Positions 1 through 8,777 are shown, counted from the stretch's first letter. The stretch: 64,000 nt of DNA from Actinoplanes campanulatus (GCF_014647795.1 NZ_BMPW01000013.1:186001-250000); one strand, 5' to 3'. Made by a program: numbers and translations. Notes: generated from the sequence alone by a model not told the origin.

Positions 1-535
1 GCACAACCGGCTGGCCCGCGCGCAGCTCGCCGCCGGGCTGCCCGGCGAAGCCGCCGAAACCCTGCGCTGTGTCGCCGACCTGGCCGGGTACGACGCGGAC
101 CTCCAGGTCACCTACGGTCAGGCGCTGTTCGCGATCGGCCGGCCGCTGAGCGCCCGCGAGGCGGTCGGGCGGGCCCTGGCGATCGATTCCGGGCACGCCG
201 GAGCACGCGCCACGCTGAAGGCCTTCGCCAAGGCGATGCGCACGGCCGTCGACGCCGCGTCGCTGGCCCGGGCGGCGGACGAGTTCGGCGAGTCGCTGCG
301 GATCCACCCCGGCCGGCCCGCCGCCCGCCGGGGCGGCGCCGGCCGGGACGCGCTGGCGCACGTGGCGCGGGTGTCGCTGGTCTGGTTCCTGGTCGCGCTC
401 GCCGCGGTCGGTGTGGTCCAGGCGGCCGGCCTGCTGACCGTGCCGTTCAGCCTCTACCTCACCCTGATCTGCGCCGCCGGTGCGGCCGGCTGCGTCTCCG
501 CGGTGGCCCGCCCACCGTCGGCGGGCGTCGCGTAG
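1..535 (+). CDS. TPR-like membrane protein, 3' fragment
   Basis: The reading frame is open from the left edge (codons begin at base 2) to a TAG at 533-535, so only the C-terminal ~177 residues are present. The first ~75 residues are Ala/Leu-rich helical pairs of the kind seen in tetratricopeptide repeats (for example GQALFAIGRPLSAREAVGRA). A ~40-residue linker follows. The last ~55 residues hold two hydrophobic stretches (around VWFLVALAAVGVVQAAGL and SLYLTLICAAGAAGC) that look like membrane helices. A membrane-tethered TPR scaffold is the best description. The N-terminus and any catalytic domain lie outside the window, so no function is assigned. Confidence 0.6.
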   Translation, partial: HNRLARAQLAAGLPGEAAETLRCVADLAGYDADLQVTYGQALFAIGRPLSAREAVGRALAIDSGHAGARATLKAFAKAMRTAVDAASLARAADEFGESLRIHPGRPAARRGGAGRDALAHVARVSLVWFLVALAAVGVVQAAGLLTVPFSLYLTLICAAGAAGCVSAVARPPSAGVA

Positions 536-538
536 TCC

Positions 539-952
539 TCACCGGGCCTCGCGTAACAGGTTCAGGATGCGTGCCAGCTCGGTCCGGTCGGCCGGGTCGA
601 GCCCGGCGAACAGGCGCTCGCCCTCGGTGGCCCGGGCCTCGTGGATGGCGGCGGCGGTGGCGACGCCGCCGGGGGTGAGCACGACCAGCGTGGCGCGGCG
701 GTCGGTCGGATCCGGCTTGCGCTCGACCAGACCGCGTTCCTGCAGGTCGTCGACGACCTCGGTGGCCGAGCGGGGAGCGATGTGCAGCCGCTCGGCGAGC
801 ACGCTGAGCCGGACCTCGCCGTGCCTGCTCAGCACGCCCAGCGCCCGCGACTGCGACGGCGAGACGTGCCACGGCTCCAGGGTGATCTTCGTCCGCTCGC
901 GCAGGCGCCGGGTCACCGCCCAGAACGATTCCAGCAGGCTGTCGTCCTCCAC
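539..952 (-). CDS. MarR-family transcriptional regulator
   Basis: 137 residues, the usual MarR length, with a GTG start. The winged helix sits at about residues 30-100: the recognition region is LSVLAERLHIAPRSATEVVDDLQERGLV, followed by the wing with the conserved DPTDRRATLVVLT pattern. The gene is transcribed away from the ABC exporter that starts at 1037, and a perfect TGAGGT/ACCTCA palindrome lies in the ~84-bp gap. MarR proteins in this arrangement usually repress both themselves and the neighbouring efflux pump until a ligand binds. The ligand cannot be read from the sequence. The family call is firm; the target is inferred from layout. Confidence 0.9.
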   Translation of the reverse strand: MEDDSLLESFWAVTRRLRERTKITLEPWHVSPSQSRALGVLSRHGEVRLSVLAERLHIAPRSATEVVDDLQERGLVERKPDPTDRRATLVVLTPGGVATAAAIHEARATEGERLFAGLDPADRTELARILNLLREAR

Positions 953-991
953 CGGACCAAAATAGCAGTGACTACCCTCGTTCCCTCATGT

Positions 992-1004
992 TGAGGTAAC
1001 CTCA
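992..1004. promoter_or_regulatory. Candidate MarR operator
   Basis: TGAGGT (992-997) and ACCTCA (999-1004) form a perfect inverted repeat around one central A. It lies in the divergent gap between the MarR gene and the ABC exporter, the expected place for a MarR dimer to block both promoters. Binding by this MarR is inferred from position and symmetry. Confidence 0.6.
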
Positions 1005-1024
1005 GTTTGTCGCCGTCGTTCGAA

Positions 1025-1030
1025 GAGAGG
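1025..1030 (+). promoter_or_regulatory. Ribosome binding site deciding the ABC exporter start
   Basis: GAGAGG ends 6 nt before the TTG at 1037. The in-frame TTG at 1007 lies only 2 nt after the operator and has no Shine-Dalgarno, so 1037 is preferred. Confidence 0.55.
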
Positions 1031-1036
1031 CCCCAT

Positions 1037-2806
1037 TTGCCGAAGGATCGATCCCGCAGAATCACCGCCGAGGAGAGAGCGCAGGCCCGCGCCGTCTCCC
1101 TGCGCCGCATCGGCGCCCTGTTCACCGGCCACCGCCGGCATCTCGCCGTCGTCGTGGCCGTCATCGTCCTGTCGTCCGTCATTTCGATGGGCTCGCCGTT
1201 CCTGCTGCGCGAGGTCATCGACGTCGCCCTCCCGCAGTCCGACCTGCGCCTGCTGTCGCTGCTGGTCGCCGGCATGGTCGGCATCGCCGCGGCCACCTCC
1301 GCGCTCGGCGTGGTGCAGACGTGGATCTCCACCACCGTCGGTCAGCGGGTCATGCACCGGCTGCGCACCGACGTCTTCGCCCACCTCCAGCGGCAGTCCG
1401 TGGGCTTCTTCACCCGCACCCGCACGGGCGAGGTGCAGTCCCGCATCACCAACGACATCGGCGGCATGCAGCGGGTGGTCACCTCCACCGCCACGTCCGT
1501 CGCCGCCAACCTGACCACGGTGATCGCCACCCTGGTCGCGATGACCGCCCTCTCCTGGCAGCTCACCCTCGCCTCGCTGGTCGCGCTGCCCCCGGCGATC
1601 TACTGGACCCGGCGGGTCGCCCGCATGCGGCAGCGGATCACCGCCCAGCGGCAGCACGAGCTCGCCGACCTCAACGTCATCATCGACGAGGGCCTGTCCA
1701 TCAGCGGCGTCCAGCTGGCCAAGACGATGGGCGCCGGCGGCGCGCTCATCGAGCGGTTCACCGCCTCCTCGGCCCGCCTCATCGACCTCGAGCTGCGGTC
1801 CGAGCTCGCCGGCCGCTGGCGGATGGCCACGATGAACGTGGTGTTCGCCGTCATCCCCGCGGCCATCTACCTCGCCGCCGGCCTGCCGTTCGCGGCCGGC
1901 GCCATGAGCATCGGCACCCTGGTCGCCTTCACCGGCCTCCAGACCGGCCTGTTCCGGCCGCTGATGAGCCTGCTCGACGTCGGGGTCACCCTCACCGCGT
2001 CACTCGCGCTGTTCCAGCGCATCTTCGAATACCTCGACCTGCCGGTCGGCATCCGGGAGCCGGCCGAGCCCGTGCGCCTGCCCACGGTGCGCGGCCACCT
2101 GCGCTTCGAGGACGTCACTTTCGCGTACGACGGTGGCGCCACCGCCGCGCTCGCCGGTGTGAGCCTCGACGTGCCCGCCGGCACCTCCCTGGCCCTGGTC
2201 GGCGAGACCGGCTCCGGCAAGAGCACCATCGCCGCCCTGATCGCCCGGCTCCACGACCCCACGTCCGGCCGGGTCACCATCGACGGCGTCGACGTTCGCG
2301 ATCTGGCCCTCGACGATCTGGCCGCCATGGTCGGCGTGGTCAGCCAGGAGACGTACCTGCTGCACACCACGATCCGGGAGAACCTGCGCTACGCGAAACC
2401 CGGCGCCACCGATGCCGACATCGAGCGTGCCGCCCGCGCCGCCCAGATCCACGACCTGATCGCCGCCCTGCCCGACGGCTACGACACGATGGTCGGCTCC
2501 CGCGGGCACCGCTTCTCCGGCGGCGAGAAGCAGCGCATCGCGATCGCCCGCACCCTGCTGCGCGACCCCCGCATCCTGGTCCTCGACGAGGCGACGAGCG
2601 CCCTGGACAACGAGACCGAGCGCGCCGTCCAGCGCGCTTTCGACGAGCTGTCCCACGGCCGCACCACGGTGACCATCGCCCACCGCCTGTCGACGATCCG
2701 CGACGCCGACCAGATCGCCGTGATCGACCACGGCCGCATCCTGGAGTCCGGCACCCACGACACCCTCCTGGAGGCGGAGGGCCACTACTGGACCCTGGCC
2801 CGCTGA
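1037..2806 (+). CDS. ABC exporter, fused permease and ATPase (type IV half-transporter)
   Basis: About 589 residues from TTG 1037, normal for a homo- or heterodimeric exporter half. The N-terminal ~320 residues hold six membrane helices (first around HLAVVVAVIVLSSVISMG). The C-terminal nucleotide-binding domain has Walker A GETGSGKST near residue 389, the signature SGGEKQRIAIARTLL near 494, Walker B ILVLDEATSAL near 514 and the H-loop in TIAHRLSTI near 547, all intact. It is the sole gene downstream of the divergent MarR regulator and operator, which suggests inducible efflux of a small toxic compound or lipid. Substrate unknown. Confidence 0.92.
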   Translation: MPKDRSRRITAEERAQARAVSLRRIGALFTGHRRHLAVVVAVIVLSSVISMGSPFLLREVIDVALPQSDLRLLSLLVAGMVGIAAATSALGVVQTWISTTVGQRVMHRLRTDVFAHLQRQSVGFFTRTRTGEVQSRITNDIGGMQRVVTSTATSVAANLTTVIATLVAMTALSWQLTLASLVALPPAIYWTRRVARMRQRITAQRQHELADLNVIIDEGLSISGVQLAKTMGAGGALIERFTASSARLIDLELRSELAGRWRMATMNVVFAVIPAAIYLAAGLPFAAGAMSIGTLVAFTGLQTGLFRPLMSLLDVGVTLTASLALFQRIFEYLDLPVGIREPAEPVRLPTVRGHLRFEDVTFAYDGGATAALAGVSLDVPAGTSLALVGETGSGKSTIAALIARLHDPTSGRVTIDGVDVRDLALDDLAAMVGVVSQETYLLHTTIRENLRYAKPGATDADIERAARAAQIHDLIAALPDGYDTMVGSRGHRFSGGEKQRIAIARTLLRDPRILVLDEATSALDNETERAVQRAFDELSHGRTTVTIAHRLSTIRDADQIAVIDHGRILESGTHDTLLEAEGHYWTLAR

Positions 2807-3052
2807 CCGTCCGCGGTGACGCGCGATGCCGCCGGTCTCGCGGTCTGCTGACCGCCCCGGGCACCTGTCATGCCCCCGGGCATCCGCTACGTCTCCGGCT
2901 CGCGGACCGCGGGCTTTCGCCTGGCGGACCGCTTGCCGCCGTGCGGGCCATCGGCTGGCCCAGCACTACTGCGCCCGCCTCCGATGCGTCCGGGCTGGCG
3001 GTGTCCGGCCTACTGACCTGCGGCTCGGCGGGCTCGGCGGTTCGTCGAGGGT

Positions 3053-6000
3053 TCAATCGTGGGCGAGGATCAGCGTCTCCAGGAGTTCCGGGCGGACGCG
3101 GCGCTCCTCCAGCAGGCAGGTGGCGGCGGCCAGCTCGATCAGGGTGGCGGTGAGGCGGTTGTCGTCGGCCTTCTGCGCGAAGCGGGCCAGGACCAGTGCG
3201 GGAGCGCGGATGGCGGCGGCGGTCGCCGGAGTGATGAGGCGCTCCCGGGCCACGATCGGGTGAGCCACCCGGAGCAGCCGGTCCAGCGCCGCTTCGAAGA
3301 ACGAGGGGTCGGAGGGCGATCCGGGGCGATCCGGCATCGCCGCCAGCCTGGCCACGAGACCACCGAGGTCAACCGGGAACCGATTCGCCCTGAGCCGACG
3401 GTCGGGCAGCAGCGACTCGGCCACGATGCGCATCGGGTCGCCGGGCACGGCCGACACCGGCAGCGCGAGGTTGCGGTAGGAGATCGGCCCGAGGACGTGG
3501 TCGATCGGTGACTGCCGCTCGACGGCCGGGGGTGCGCCGCGGGCGATCGACCGGATCCGGCTGACCGAGGTGTCGATCTCCTCGAACTCCGCGCGGATGA
3601 TCGGGAACAGCCCCATGGCGCGGGGCGTGCTGCCCGGCTCCGCCGATTTGAGCGCCCGTTGTACCCGGCCGAGGTCGACCACCAGGTCTCCCCATCCCGC
3701 CGAGGCCCGGCGACGGTCGGCGATCCCGAGCAGCACGGTCTCCAGCCGGCCGATCTCCGCGTGCAGGCGTTCGGCTCTGTTCCTCAGATCCTCCACCATG
3801 CCGCCGGTCCGGTTCCCGGGCGCGGTATCCGCGTCCGTGGACAGGATGTGCCGGGTGCTCTCCCTGACGAGTTCGGCCATCTGGGCCGCAACATGGTTCA
3901 TCTCGGTCATGGACCGGTGGACCATGTCGGTCTGGCGGGCCGCCAGGTCCTCCAGACCCTTGTCGAGCAGGTGCGATCCGGCGAGGTCGGCGCTGAGGGC
4001 GTCGAGCAGCGCGTCGGCGGTGACTACCGCGGCCTTCTTGTCCGGGTACCGAACCCTCCACCGTCCCTCCACGACCCATACCGGCAGGGCCGGGTGCACC
4101 GTGGCGACCTCCGCGCCGGTCGGCAGGCGGAACACGATGCCCTTACCGCTTCGGGGGCCGGCCGCGACCAGTGCGTTGATCCAGGCCAGGAACGCTTTCG
4201 CATCGCGCTGCCAGATGCCGCGGGCGGGAGCATCCGGGTCGGCCGGTTCCGTGCCCTCGATGAAGGGCGTGCCGGTCTCCGAACAGAACAGCTCGTAGAG
4301 CTCGGTCGTGATCGGCCGCCGGCTGATCCGGGTGCCGTCCGGCGTGGTCACCATCGCGCGCAGCATGCGGCCGATGAGGACGTCGAGGGCCAGGGCCCGG
4401 TCGGCGGGGTCGGCGTCCGGTCGCAGACCGCGGTGCAGGAGGCGGTCCAGGTCGTCACGCAGCCCCTGGTCGACGCGATCGTCGGACTCGGCGAGTTCGA
4501 AGGCCAGGGAACGGGCGACGAGAGTGCCCGAACGCACGGCGCTCGCCACGATCGGGTTCGGGTCCTCACCGGCCCCGTACAGCAGGATGGTCTCCCGCCA
4601 CCACGGATCGTCGACCACCTCGGTGAGCAGGTGGTGCAGGCCGCTCTCGGCGATGTAGGCGGCCGCCAGGTACTCCTGGAAGGTCTGGTGGGTGAAGGCG
4701 AAGTTCTCCAGGTCGGGGACCGGCAGCAGACCGGTGGCCTCCATGTCCTCCAGGAACCGCTCGGCGGTGATCCCGGGCGCGGTCTCGTCGAGCCAGGGCT
4801 GCACCGTCCGGACCAGGGTGCGCCGGTCCTGGCCGCGGATTCCCTGCCGCATCCATGCGAAGGCGAGCCGGCCGAGCAGCATCAGCCGCTGCCGGAGCGC
4901 CAGCGCGACGATCTGGCCGCGTGCCTCGTCGCGGCGGCCCAGCATCGTCTCGCACACCTCGCGGTAGAGCATGGCGCGGTTCTCCGGGAGCTGCTTCCCG
5001 TACCGGTGCACGTTGGCGATCATCGTGAGCAGCAGCGGGTTCGCGGTGAGGTCGGTCAGGCCGGGAATGGCGTCGATCTGCCTCAGCAGGTGCGCGGCCG
5101 CCTCCCTCCCGCGTGCGGCGGCGGCCGCGTACTCGCCGTTGTCGGCGTCGTGCCGTTCCGCGGCGGTGTACCACTTCTCCAGGAAGGCGCGGACCTGCGG
5201 CCGGCCGAACGGCAGCACCTGGACCGTCTCGGTGGCGTCGACGAACGCGTTGCGATAGCCGGGCGGCCGTGAGGTGATCACGAAGTCGTTGCCCGGATGC
5301 GCCGCGACCTGCCGGTTGATCCATTGCGCCACGTCCCGGCGGGTCCCGGCCTCGCCCGCCTCGTCGAGCCCGTCGAGCAGGATCACACAGCGGCCGGCGC
5401 GAAGCCGCTTCTCCCACCAGCGGGCCGGTTCGGGACCGACCGAATCCGGAATGGAGCCGCGAATCAGGCTGAGCAGGGAGACGTTCGGGTCGGCGGCGAT
5501 GGCCTTGGCCTGGTCGCGCAGTTGCAGCCACACCGGGATCGGCCGCGTCATCGCACGGTTCGCCTCGACCGTTCGCCGCGCGACATGGCTCAGCAGGGTG
5601 GTCTTGCCGCTGCCCGGCGCGCCGAGCACCGCGAGCACGACGCGTCGCCGGCGGTTCAGGAAATTCCAGATCGTACGATCGTGGCCGTTCTCCCGGGTGG
5701 CAGGCACCATGCCGGAGCCGACCTGGCCGGGCGCGCTCGACGTCAGCGCCAGGCGGACGAAACTGGCGTCCAGTTCGGGAATGAACGGGCCGATGATGTT
5801 CAGCCCTTTGGCGTCCAGGTTGCGGCGGCTCTCACTGACCCAGCGCCGGTAGTCGCGGGCGTACCGGGAGGTGAGGCGGTCGAGAATCGCCCGGGCGCCG
5901 CCCGGCGTGTCCGGGTCGCGCCGCAGGTGGCGGACGGCCACCGTGATCGACAGCACCAGGCAGCCCACGAAGATCGCGCCCATCAGCTTCACGTCGCCGG

Positions 6001-6124
6001 CCCACTTCCAGTCGGCCGGGAACGTGTTGGTGAAGACGTTGGTGACGGTCCCGAGGGCGGCGCCCGCGAGCACGCCGACGGTCACGGACGACCGGCTGTC
6101 CGTGGGCCGGCGACCGTCCGTCAT
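3053..6124 (-). CDS. Membrane-anchored NACHT NTPase with degenerate FGE-like domain
   Basis: 1023 residues. Two N-terminal hydrophobic segments (about 14-32 and 47-64) precede a NACHT-type STAND NTPase: Walker A GAPGSGKTT (168-176), Walker B VILLDGLDEA (247-256), sensor FVITSRPPGYR (281-291), and the winged-helix motif FAFTHQTFQEYLAAAYI (475-491). Residues ~600-695 look like the front half of a formylglycine-generating-enzyme/sulfatase-modifying domain (ITTELYELFCSETG, then DAKAFLAWINAL and FRLPTGAEV), but the second half and its catalytic cysteines are missing. The remaining ~330 residues are helical with likely coiled coil and no recognised domain. NACHT proteins are signal-sensing NTPases; several bacterial ones act in phage defence. 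No effector nuclease or partner gene is adjacent, so defence is inference only. Confidence 0.8.
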   Translation of the reverse strand: MTDGRRPTDSRSSVTVGVLAGAALGTVTNVFTNTFPADWKWAGDVKLMGAIFVGCLVLSITVAVRHLRRDPDTPGGARAILDRLTSRYARDYRRWVSESRRNLDAKGLNIIGPFIPELDASFVRLALTSSAPGQVGSGMVPATRENGHDRTIWNFLNRRRRVVLAVLGAPGSGKTTLLSHVARRTVEANRAMTRPIPVWLQLRDQAKAIAADPNVSLLSLIRGSIPDSVGPEPARWWEKRLRAGRCVILLDGLDEAGEAGTRRDVAQWINRQVAAHPGNDFVITSRPPGYRNAFVDATETVQVLPFGRPQVRAFLEKWYTAAERHDADNGEYAAAAARGREAAAHLLRQIDAIPGLTDLTANPLLLTMIANVHRYGKQLPENRAMLYREVCETMLGRRDEARGQIVALALRQRLMLLGRLAFAWMRQGIRGQDRRTLVRTVQPWLDETAPGITAERFLEDMEATGLLPVPDLENFAFTHQTFQEYLAAAYIAESGLHHLLTEVVDDPWWRETILLYGAGEDPNPIVASAVRSGTLVARSLAFELAESDDRVDQGLRDDLDRLLHRGLRPDADPADRALALDVLIGRMLRAMVTTPDGTRISRRPITTELYELFCSETGTPFIEGTEPADPDAPARGIWQRDAKAFLAWINALVAAGPRSGKGIVFRLPTGAEVATVHPALPVWVVEGRWRVRYPDKKAAVVTADALLDALSADLAGSHLLDKGLEDLAARQTDMVHRSMTEMNHVAAQMAELVRESTRHILSTDADTAPGNRTGGMVEDLRNRAERLHAEIGRLETVLLGIADRRRASAGWGDLVVDLGRVQRALKSAEPGSTPRAMGLFPIIRAEFEEIDTSVSRIRSIARGAPPAVERQSPIDHVLGPISYRNLALPVSAVPGDPMRIVAESLLPDRRLRANRFPVDLGGLVARLAAMPDRPGSPSDPSFFEAALDRLLRVAHPIVARERLITPATAAAIRAPALVLARFAQKADDNRLTATLIELAAATCLLEERRVRPELLETLILAHD

Positions 6125-6455
6125 CGAGACATGATGGCAGTCCCGCGTCGCCGTCGGAACCCGGGCACCATCCTCTGTACACGCCGGGCGACGATCATGG
6201 CCCGCTGGCTGTCAGGGCTGTATCGCGGCCGTTGAGACAGCCCTCACTGCCAGCCGGGGTTCGTCACCGGAGGTGGTGGTCGCGTGGGTGGGCGGGGTTA
6301 CGGAGGTCGCGGAGCGCGATGCCGCGGGGCCGGGTGGGTGCGGCGGGCGAGCCCCGCCCAGCTCCCGGCGGAAGCCGTGGCCGGCGGGGGCGCTGCGGCC
6401 TTGCGTTGCAGCGCGCCCGCGCGGGTACGGGAAGCGGTTCAGCCCACCCGTACGA
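6125..6455. other. Gene-free stretch
   Basis: 331 bp between the NACHT gene and the nitroreductase stop. It is GC-rich, with no reading frame of convincing codon use and no strong hairpin or palindrome. It should hold the NACHT promoter near its left end, but I cannot point to promoter elements. Confidence 0.4.
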
Positions 6456-7085
6456 TCAGGCGGTTTGGAACTTCTCGAAATGGACCACCTCGTCGAGTGG
6501 GCGGCGCTTCGGCTGGGACCAGCGGCCCTTCGCGGGGTAGCCGAGCGGGATCAGCGCCATCGTGAGGGCGTCCTCGGGAAGGCCGAGCAGCTTGCGGACC
6601 TCCTCCTCATGGCCGATGTGGAGGGTGGTGAGGGTGGCGCCGAGGCCGTGCGCGCGGGCCGCGAGGATCAGCTGCTGGACGGCGCCGTAGATCGACGAGC
6701 CCAGCCGCGGGTTGGTGGACTTCGCGGCGCCGAGCAGGACCGGGAAGACCCAGACGGGGGCCTCCTCCAGGTGGTTGGCCAGATGGTCGGCGGCCAGGAA
6801 GCTGGCCTTGCTCATCGGGCCGCCCTCGGGCGCGTTCAGGATCTGCTCGCGGCGGGAGCCGTAGTGGCGCTCCCAGCCCTCCCGGTACCAGCCGGCGATC
6901 CGCTTCTTCGTCTCCGGGTCCCGGACCACGATCCACGCCCAGAACTGGCCGTTGCCGGCGGACGGGCCACGGATCGCGGCATCGAGGATGTCCCGGATCA
7001 CGTCGTCGGCGATCGGTTCGGTGGACAGGTAGCGGCGGGCCGGGGTGGAGTGCAGCGCCTCCAGCACGGACAGGTCGGTGGTCAT
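6456..7085 (-). CDS. Nitroreductase-family flavoprotein
   Basis: 209 residues, the usual size for a dimeric FMN nitroreductase. The N-terminal family signature is clear: STPARRYLSTEPIADDVIRDILDAAIRGPSAGN, with the Arg and Ser/Asn positions that contact FMN and its phosphate. A C-terminal GLPEDALTMALIPLGYP loop is typical of the fold. Such enzymes use NAD(P)H to reduce nitroaromatics, quinones or enoyl groups. Its ATG overlaps the stop of the upstream alpha/beta hydrolase (ATGA at 7082-7085), so the two are translationally coupled, with 3-hydroxybutyrate dehydrogenase heading the operon. Substrate not predictable. Confidence 0.88.
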   Translation of the reverse strand: MTTDLSVLEALHSTPARRYLSTEPIADDVIRDILDAAIRGPSAGNGQFWAWIVVRDPETKKRIAGWYREGWERHYGSRREQILNAPEGGPMSKASFLAADHLANHLEEAPVWVFPVLLGAAKSTNPRLGSSIYGAVQQLILAARAHGLGATLTTLHIGHEEEVRKLLGLPEDALTMALIPLGYPAKGRWSQPKRRPLDEVVHFEKFQTA

Positions 7086-7882
7086 GTGGTGAGACTAATG
7101 ATCCGGTCAGCGACGCGCCGGGCTCCCGCACCTTGCAGGATCGTGTAGTGGTTGACGTCGGGGATCAACTCGGCGTCAACTCCCGTCAACTGGTCATGTT
7201 GATACAGTCCACGCGGTTCATCCATCAATCCACGTGGCGCCCACAGCAGGGGATGGGGCGCCGGGATCGGGTTGGTCAACATGTCGTGCGCGTCGGCGCG
7301 GATGGCCTCGATGTTGCAGGACGATCCGGTGCCGGTGAAGTCGCGGCGGATGTAGGCCGCCAGATCCGGCGTCCAGTGGTCGCCCAGCGCCGGGTTCTGC
7401 CGGAAGTAGTCGAGGTAGGCGGTCTCGTCGTCGAACGTCATCGACAGCCGGCGCATCGCCGGGCCGATGACCGCGTGCAGCGCCGTGTCGATGTCGATGC
7501 CCGGCGGCACGGGCAGCGCGATCCCGCCGTCGACCATCAGCACGGGGCCGACGTCATGAGCGGCCGCGGTGACCGCGACCACGAAGGCGCCCATCGAATG
7601 GCCGACGAGCGCGGGCCGCTCGACGCCGAAATGGTCGGATACCGCGATCAGGTCGGCGATGTGCGCGGCCATGCCGAACGGTCCGGGCAGATGCGCGCTT
7701 CCCGCGCGGCCCCGCAGATCAGGGGCGATCAGATGGACGCGTCCGCGCAGCTCCCGGGCCACCGAGGTCCAGGACAGCGCGTTGGCCGTGATCCCGTGCA
7801 CGGCCAGCACCACCGGACCGTCCCCCGGCCAGCTCACCACTCGTAGCTTCCCACCGGTCACCGCGATGTCGATCTCTTCCAT
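7082..7882 (-). CDS. Alpha/beta hydrolase
   Basis: 266 residues from ATG 7882; a GTG at 7885 immediately before it is an alternative start. The fold motifs are present in order: oxyanion-hole region LAVHGITANALSW, the nucleophile elbow GHSMG (Ser), an acid within the DVNHYTIL region, and the catalytic His in that same DVNHY motif. It sits between 3-hydroxybutyrate dehydrogenase (4-nt gap) and the nitroreductase (4-nt overlap). A hydrolase beside BDH could release hydroxybutyrate from esters or oligomers, but it lacks the marks of a PHB depolymerase, so this is conjecture. Confidence 0.88.
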   Translation of the reverse strand: MEEIDIAVTGGKLRVVSWPGDGPVVLAVHGITANALSWTSVARELRGRVHLIAPDLRGRAGSAHLPGPFGMAAHIADLIAVSDHFGVERPALVGHSMGAFVVAVTAAAHDVGPVLMVDGGIALPVPPGIDIDTALHAVIGPAMRRLSMTFDDETAYLDYFRQNPALGDHWTPDLAAYIRRDFTGTGSSCNIEAIRADAHDMLTNPIPAPHPLLWAPRGLMDEPRGLYQHDQLTGVDAELIPDVNHYTILQGAGARRVADRIISLTT

Positions 7883-7886
7883 CACG

Positions 7887-8654
7887 TCAGTGTGCCGTCC
7901 ATCCGCAGTCGATGGTGATCGAGGATCCGGTGATCAGCCGGGCCGGCGGCGTGCACAGGTAGGCCGCCAACTCCGCCACGTCCGCCGGGTCGACCAGTTC
8001 CTTGATCGCCGCCCGGGCCAGCAGGATCCGCCCGATCACCTCGGACTCGCCGATGCCGTGCACCGCGGCCTGGTCGGCGATCTGCTTGTCGACCAGTGGT
8101 GTCCGGACGAATCCGGGGTTGATGCAGTTGGAGGTGACGCCGTGCGCGGCCCCCTCCAGCGCGGTGACCTTGGACAGCCCCTCCATGGCGTGCTTGGCGC
8201 TGACATAGGCGGCCTTGTACGGCGACGCCACCAGTCCATGCACCGACGATATGTTGACGATCCGGCCCCATCCACGTTGATACATGTGTGGAAGCACCAG
8301 CTTGACGAGCCGGAACGGCGCCTCGGCCATCACCCTCTGGATCAGCGAGAACTTGTCCGGCGGGAACTCGGTCAACGGCGCCACCACCTGCAACCCGGCG
8401 TTGTTGACCAGCACGTCCACCTGTGCCGGCAACTCGTCCACCCGGTCCAGGTCGGACAGGTCCGCCGGGAACGCCCGGCCCCCGGTCGCGGCGGCCACCT
8501 CCTTCGCCGCCCGTTCGTCGATGTCCACCACCATCACGTCCGCGCCGGCCGCGGCCAGCCGTTCGGCGCAGGCGCGCCCGATGCCGCTGCCGGCGCCGGT
8601 CACCAGCGCGGTGCGGCCGGTCAGATCAAGGTCGACCACTCGTGCCGTCGTCAT
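7887..8654 (-). CDS. 3-hydroxybutyrate dehydrogenase (SDR)
   Basis: 255 residues from ATG 8654; the frame stays open further upstream, but that extension crosses the divergent promoter region. Classical short-chain dehydrogenase: NAD-binding TGAGSGIG near the N-terminus, NNAGLQ, catalytic Ser in NISSVHG, and YVSAKHA (Tyr-x-x-x-Lys). The family-specific pieces AAYVSAKHAMEGLSKVTALE and NCINPGFVRTPLVDKQI match bacterial D-3-hydroxybutyrate dehydrogenases, which interconvert 3-hydroxybutyrate and acetoacetate in ketone-body and PHB turnover. It is the first gene of the operon and diverges from a LivK-type binding protein. Confidence 0.85.
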   Translation of the reverse strand: MTTARVVDLDLTGRTALVTGAGSGIGRACAERLAAAGADVMVVDIDERAAKEVAAATGGRAFPADLSDLDRVDELPAQVDVLVNNAGLQVVAPLTEFPPDKFSLIQRVMAEAPFRLVKLVLPHMYQRGWGRIVNISSVHGLVASPYKAAYVSAKHAMEGLSKVTALEGAAHGVTSNCINPGFVRTPLVDKQIADQAAVHGIGESEVIGRILLARAAIKELVDPADVAELAAYLCTPPARLITGSSITIDCGWTAH

Positions 8655-8690
8655 GGCGGTGAACGTACGGGCCGGGCCGTTCCCGCGCCT

Positions 8691-8709
8691 ATGTGTGCGG
8701 CCCACACAT
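8691..8709. promoter_or_regulatory. Near-perfect palindrome in divergent promoter
   Basis: ATGTGTG (8691-8697) and CACACAT (8703-8709) are exact inverted arms; only one symmetric pair in the 19 bp fails. It lies in the 122-bp gap between the 3-hydroxybutyrate dehydrogenase operon and the divergent ABC importer, so it could control both. A smaller perfect palindrome TGTGGCCACA sits at 8768-8777 and shares the TGTG/CACA ends. The regulator is not identified. Confidence 0.5.
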
Positions 8710-8767
8710 CCGGCCGCCGCCCCGTGTGATCGACGCCCGTGGTTTTGATGCGGCCTGGTTTCTAGCG

Positions 8768-8777
8768 TGTGGCCACA
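8768..8777. promoter_or_regulatory. Palindrome at the importer start codon
   Basis: TGTGGCCACA is a perfect 10-bp palindrome whose last base is the A of the ATG at 8777. With the 19-bp palindrome about 72 bp upstream it may form a two-site operator. Function is inferred. Confidence 0.35.

Noticed and set aside
3659-5272. A 537-codon plus-strand frame inside the NACHT gene
   Set aside because: It is antisense to intact NACHT motifs and has no recognisable domain.
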